From Russula earlei (taxonomy: Eukaryota; Basidiomycota; Agaricomycetes; Russulales; Russulaceae): a stretch of 64,000 nucleotides of DNA. Below the pieces are notes generated by a model. It saw only the letters and a program-made list of their open reading frames with translations. It ran no database searches and had not been told where the DNA came from. Within the stretch, counting starts at the first letter, position 1; the number at the start of each line of letters is the position of its first letter. The stretch is taken from contig JAGFNK010000021.1 in NCBI GenBank assembly GCA_025769875.1, positions 1 through 64,000 of the forward strand, written 5' to 3'. The translations under genes were made by a program, and so were the position numbers. Below, one piece after another: positions 59,243-64,000 of the stretch.

Positions 59243-60593
59243 CTCCTTCACCTGGAATGATAACTGCAATCTCATTGATGGCAGCATTAGAGGAATTATA
59301 GTGACGCCTATCACATGCAGCATCAAAGTGAAGTGAGAGAGTGCAGTCTTGCTCTCTAGGAAGGTGTTGAGTCAACTCATAAGCCTGCTTGAACTTCTGG
59401 ACTGCAGCATGAGAGCAATAAAACATGTCCTGAAGAGTCTGCATGGTGCCTTGAGTCAATCTAGAGTTGGCCTGATGGGCCATGTGCACATTGAGGGCCA
59501 TGCTAGGGTCATAGATGTAAAGCTGTGCATAAGAAGGGGCAGCATCAGGCCTCTCTGGCAGCAAAAGAGACCCAATCCTATGAATAAGTTCCTCATGCAG
59601 CTTGAAGACCCAAGGTCCATGTCCTCCCTGATTCACAGAATGATCCACCTGTCTTCCCACTGAGGTAAAGGCCAAAGCATTGTTGTAGGAGCGGATATGA
59701 AGGCGAAATGCTTTAGAAATAGGATCTTGGCCAGTGAGAAGGTGGTAAAGCTCAGGGGGACATAGGTGAAGGGGAGGAAGGGCAATCTTGCCACTCAAGC
59801 AACACATGCCAAACTTGAGGGTCCTTTTAGATGAGTTAGTAAGGCGCTCATCTAGCCAATGAAGTGCCTTGCAGAAAGGGCATTGAATGTTCATGCCTTC
59901 AAGATCATGAATAGCCCATATGGGATCAAAAGGATGTTGTGCAATGGGCATGGCTTGAGGAGGTGGCAGCATAGGTTGGCCCATATCTGGATGCTATAAC
60001 ATCTATTAAGTATATATTTTTTCCCTTTAAAGAATAGAAACTTACAGGCAAGGGATCTTCTGGATAAACTTGGGCATGAGGATAAGGAGGAGGACTTGGA
60101 GAAGCAGAGGATGGAGGAGTTGAGGAAGGGGCAGGAGTAGACACAGAGCCAGAGCCAGATCCATAGACAGAAGCAGCAGCAGCAGAGGTAGAGCCAGAGC
60201 CAGAGCCAGAGCCAGGGGCAGCAGAATGTGACCTTGTAATAATCTGCAACTCATAATTATTATAAAGTCTATTCTAAGATGAAACTGACTCACCGGAGGA
60301 GGGGCAAGAAGAGAAGTGGCAGGAGTTTGACCATAACACTGTTGAGGAGTGGGGAGTGGTTGAAGGGCAGCCACTTGAGCAGCCAAATTAGCTGGTAAGT
60401 GACGATAGACTTGTCCTTGAAATTGAATAGGTTGTCTGGCAGTTGAAGTGCTGGCAGGTGTCCTACACTGTTCAGGACTGCCCAAAGTGCGACTGGCATG
60501 CTCAGCTTGACATGCAGCAGCCTGAGATTGTTGAGGAGATGTGGGAGGAGTGTTAGACATGGGGACTAATAAAAGAGACAGGACCATGAACAC
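59243..60593 (-). pseudogene. Helitron protein, N-terminal part
   Basis: Minus-strand frame from 59984 to the LTR at 59243, with a Pro/Ser/Gln-rich upstream section to about 60593 (MSNTPPTSPQQSQAA near the start). The 59984 frame has the Cys-containing CPFCKALHWLDERL, which is typical of Helitron N-termini, then LHFDAACDRRHYN and NEIAVIIPGEG. A likely short intron lies near 60044-59990 (GTAAGT..TAG), where the Pro-rich exon joins. The frame continues past the solo LTR at 58413. The upstream part has short (SGSGSG) repeats. No 5' TC terminus was located. Confidence 0.75.
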
Positions 60594-61230
60594 TGCCAGT
60601 AATTAAAACATAGTAACCATACCTTGTTGATGGTTGAAAAGGGTAGAAGTTGAAGGGTTGTGAGTGACTGAAAAACATTTTTAAAAAAATATGCTGCTGC
60701 CCAGAAAGTGGGGGGACTCACTTTGTAGAGAAACTGGACTGTTCAGTGGAGGCAGAGGATGATGGTTGGAGGCAGAGGTAAGATTTCTGCAGCACCAACA
60801 GGCAAGCACCTGTTTATGTCCCCTGAGCCCAAGTTCTGCATCATGTGCAGCCCAGCCTGGTTAACCAGCTCTGCACTGCTATGCCTTATGCCATGAGCCA
60901 CAGCACACACGCACACACCCCAGCTCCGTCTAAACAGAATCCAGACACTAATTTATGCAAAGTCTTATATTTATATGAGCAGGAAGTAAATTACATCCCA
61001 TAAATATTACAAAAGACTATGGAGGCAGCAGTAAGGGAGCCAGGGTGGATGGCAGCCCACTCTTTCCAAAAGGCATTTTTCATTGAGCTGCATCATGAGA
61101 TGCTCAAAAATGCCAATCATACACTCAAGGTGCATGTGGGGAGAGGTTAACAAATATCGCACACAGGGGACAAGGGAAACCCATGTTGTCTGCAAATCAG
61201 GGTTTCAAACATGTGGAAAAGAAAAGGAAA
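60594..61230. other. CpG-poor DNA upstream of the Helitron, nothing recognised
   Basis: This stretch has only short frames and an ACACACGCACACACCCC run near 60908. It may contain the Helitron 5' end, which could not be placed. A minus-strand T-rich block occurs near 60963. Confidence 0.4.
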
Positions 61231-61234
61231 AATG

Positions 61235-64000
61235 CACAGGTCAAAAATTGCATGCTCTGGAATCCATATGACAGTAAGCCAGTTGAGGCTGAGCTGACTG
61301 GAGGAGAGGAAAATAAAGAAAAAGTTAGAGAATGCAACAATGAAAACAAAAAAAACGAACATGCAAATCCATTCCAGATGAGCCAGGGATGTGACTTGTT
61401 TGTCCAGGGAGGCAGTTAGTCATGCCTGAGGGTCTTGTGACAACAGGCATGGAGAGAGAGGACCTGCAAAAATGAACACAAAAGATGCATGCCTGTCAAG
61501 TGTGAAAATCCCTGGACACAGGAATACATGTGTCACAGTGCACCACATCTTGCATGTCACCCTCATGACTGAGCCAACCATGGACATGTCATACACAGGC
61601 TCAGCAGAGGGCCACAATTCCCCAACCATGGCCTTGTTTCTAATGTGGCTGGTGAGGGCCATGTCCAAAGGGGAGGATGGTTGGAGACTGTGGAGAGGGG
61701 AGACAGCATGCACATAGCTTAATGCATGACAATCATGCATGCGAGAAAACACACATTTCTTGCCATCCAAGTGTTGAGTGTGTGAGGATTGTACCATTGC
61801 ATATGGAGGGAGCTTAGAGCACTTGAAGAGAGGGCAGAGAGTATGAGAGAGAGCTGTCAAAAACGAAAAGGAATTCCTTGGTCAATGCATGTGGGAACAC
61901 TCACAGTGGCTGCTTGTGCCATTCTGTGGTCGCAGTTGTGGTCGTATGCAGTGCAAGCAAGACTGCCAGTTGCTGTGAGGAGATGTTAGAAAGAGCAAGT
62001 GGAAAGGAAAGAAAAAAAAGAAGGGAAGCTCACCAGGTTCGCCCCTGGCTGTGCTGTCCCTGGTCAGGGTGGGGGAGCAGGGTAGAGGAGAAGGGAGGGG
62101 AGAGGAGAGAACCATACCTTCTTTCCTGGTGCCAGGTGTTGCTTTGGTTGGTGTTCACAAAGGCAATTGCAATCGTGTGGCATGTGCTGGCATGATGGAG
62201 GCGGCAAGGGAGTGGCATTGCGCAGGTCCATTTGGCCTTCATGTGGTGTGTCAATTTGTTGGGAGGGTGTGCACGACAGCACAGCATGCATTGAGGGCAA
62301 GATTATGAAGGTGGGGGAGTGGCATTGGGCTAGACCATTTGCCTTTGTGTGTGTTGGTTGTCAGGAGAATGCACACACAAAGGTGATCGCAGTCATGCAG
62401 CATGTGTTGGCAAGATGATGGATGTGGCAAGGGAGTGGTGTTGGTGGGGCTGTTTGGCCTTTGTATGGTGTGTTGAACTCACATATTATAAATGAAAGAG
62501 AAAGAGAAAAAAGAAACATGCATGCACACAGTTTAACATGGGATAATAGTGCATGTGTTTCTTGTGCCATCCAGGTATTGAGTGAAGAGATTGTACCATC
62601 AAGTGTGGAGGGGGAAGGGGTGGACATCACAGGGAAGGCCAGTTGTGCATCCTTCAGTCAGAAGTGGGTGTTAGATAGAAAGAGAAAAGGAAAAACTCAC
62701 ACACGCACTGGTAAAAGAAAGCCAGCCAAAAGTAAAAAGAGAAAGTGGAAGGGAGAAATGAAGGGAAAGACATACATGTAGCGCATGGCAGAAAGTGGGG
62801 CAGGAGGGGAGGGGGCAGCATCATTGCCGCATCCAGGCCATGCAGTGTCACTGTGAAGATAGGCTTGTGATATGGGACAATGGGCTATTGCACTGAGGAA
62901 AGGAAGAGGGAAAAGAGAATAAGAGAACACATGAAAATGAAAATTAAAATGCACACCAATAAAAACCCAAAAATCCTGGATTGCACATGCATGAAAACAT
63001 GCGTTTCTTGCCATCCAAGTATTGAGTGTGGGGATTGTATGATTGCATGTGGAGGGAGCTTGGAGCACTTGAGGAAAGGGTGGAGAGTATGAGAGACAGC
63101 TCAAAATGAAAAGGAATAACACACCTGGTCAACACACGGGAACATGACAGTGGCTGCTTGTGCCATTCAGTGGTTGCGGTCATGGTCATGGCTGTTGCAT
63201 TGTGGTTGACACTGTGACAGTGATGTTGTTGTCGTCACAGCTGAAGCTTGCTTGGGCTATGCCCAAGGGGTGCACCTTTGGTGGGCTGTGAAGCACCAGG
63301 GACTGTCAATGGGAAAAGAGGAAAAGAAAAGAAAAATGTTGCAAAGCATGAAAATGAAAAGTGTGTGCACATGAACAACCCAAGGATGACATGCGGTGAC
63401 TGGAGGAGAAGAAAATGAGAGAGAAAATGTTAGAGAATGCAACAATGAAAATGAAAAATAAATGCACATGCCAATCTGTCCAGGTGAGCCAGCGTTGTCC
63501 AGTGAGGCAGGTAGTCGTTGCCTCTCTTGCTCCCAGTCTTGGTTGCACTCCTGGTTGTGTGGCTTGTGTTCCAGTGGGTATGGTAAACAGGAGAAGGGAG
63601 GGGATGAAGGAGGAGGAGGGGAGGATAATAGGGGCATGCCTGAGTTGTTGTCATCATCACTGTAGCAAAGCATGGAGGTGGCAGGGGACAAAGAGCCAGC
63701 GCAAACATGAGAGTGCCCATGGGCCATGCTCAAGATTTGTGGCTGTCACAAGGTCACTGTGGCCATGCCCAAGTCATTGTCGTTGTCACCACTGCAGTGC
63801 CACAGGTGGAGAGGGGAATTGGGGCCAGTGGGTGGAAGCAGGTTGAAGAGGAGCTTGTGAGGGGCCTTCTTGGAAAACAGGTGATAGGAAGGAGAGAGGT
63901 GAGAGAATGAGAGAAGTGTGTGAAAAAAAAAAGAAATGAAGGACACACCAGAAACCATGGCTTGTGGGAAAACTTGAATGACTTGGAAATAGCCAGTGAG
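61235..64000. repeat. Field of degenerate direct repeats
   Basis: Several modules recur in the same orientation. The ~215-bp block with TTTCTTGCCATCCAAG at 61757 recurs at 63003 (both running into GTGGCTGCTTGTGCCATTC) and, more weakly, at 62559. A ~130-bp block near 62138-62268 recurs at 62347-62480 (GGCAAGGGAGTGG..TTTGGCCTT). A block with TTAGAGAATGCAACAATGAA at 61325 recurs at 63430. The DNA is CpG-poor and GA-rich on the plus strand. Open frames in it are repetitive and share no domain with known proteins. It looks like old, scrambled transposon DNA and runs off the right edge. Confidence 0.65.

Noticed and set aside
62697..63122. 141-codon hydrophobic minus frame
   Set aside because: It lies in the GA-rich repeat field, where the complementary strand is rich in TTT and CTT codons, so hydrophobicity is an artefact.
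61235..64000. CRISPR-like array
   Set aside because: Repeats are long, degenerate and irregularly spaced, and the organism is a fungus.

Overview
The window is nuclear DNA of a filamentous basidiomycete, most likely a mushroom-forming Agaricomycete. Genes carry many 48-90 nt introns with GT..AG ends. The gene set (GH31 glucosidase II, SulP permease, PKA, SWR1, TCAB1-like WD40, DDX60-like helicase) is eukaryotic and fungal, and some parts (ent-kaurene-oxidase-like P450, a possible DUF6535-like membrane ORF) are typical of mushrooms. No rRNA, tRNA, CRISPR array or bacterial operon was recognised. No genus is claimed.

Layout. (1) 1-9.7 kb is a transposon island. It holds three copies of a ~600 bp LTR (one a solo LTR with a perfect 5-bp target duplication), a Ty1/copia tail, a gag region from a second LTR element, and decayed gene pieces (a MAP kinase that still has introns, and a membrane-protein ORF). 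(2) 9.7-51.6 kb is mostly host chromatin: two tandem cyclase-family (kynurenine-formamidase-like) genes, glucosidase II alpha, a small unknown gene, 3-hydroxyacyl-CoA dehydrogenase (minus) divergent from a sulfate permease (plus), a P450, a ~6.2 kb DDX60-like helicase (minus), a subtilisin protease (minus), a TCAB1/WRAP53-like WD40 gene (minus) divergent from an ArsB/citrate-type transporter (plus), PKA catalytic subunit, SWR1, a homeodomain protein (minus) and a phosphatase-like gene lacking its catalytic Arg (minus). (3) 51.65-64 kb is a second transposon island. It is built around a Helitron (Rep plus PIF1-type helicase, minus strand) broken by an internal deletion, a 1-nt frameshift in the Walker A motif and a solo LTR. 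Further parts are an inverted second LTR copy, a Ty3 integrase scrap that matches the left edge of the window, a 112-bp palindrome and a field of degenerate direct repeats.

The two compartments differ sharply in base composition. Host genes are rich in CpG. The islands are almost CpG-free and rich in TpG/CpA, and their pseudogenes carry the expected lesions (CGN Arg codons changed to TGN, CAN or TGA). This fits CpG methylation and deamination of repeats. The host genes are mainly housekeeping (ER glycoprotein processing, fatty-acid oxidation, sulfate uptake, chromatin remodelling, signalling) and do not form an obvious single pathway or biosynthetic cluster.

Exon joins given for glucosidase II, the dehydrogenase, sulfate permease, protease, ArsB-type transporter, PKA and the small gene were worked out by hand and each closes to a whole number of codons. 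The other multi-exon genes are given as spans.
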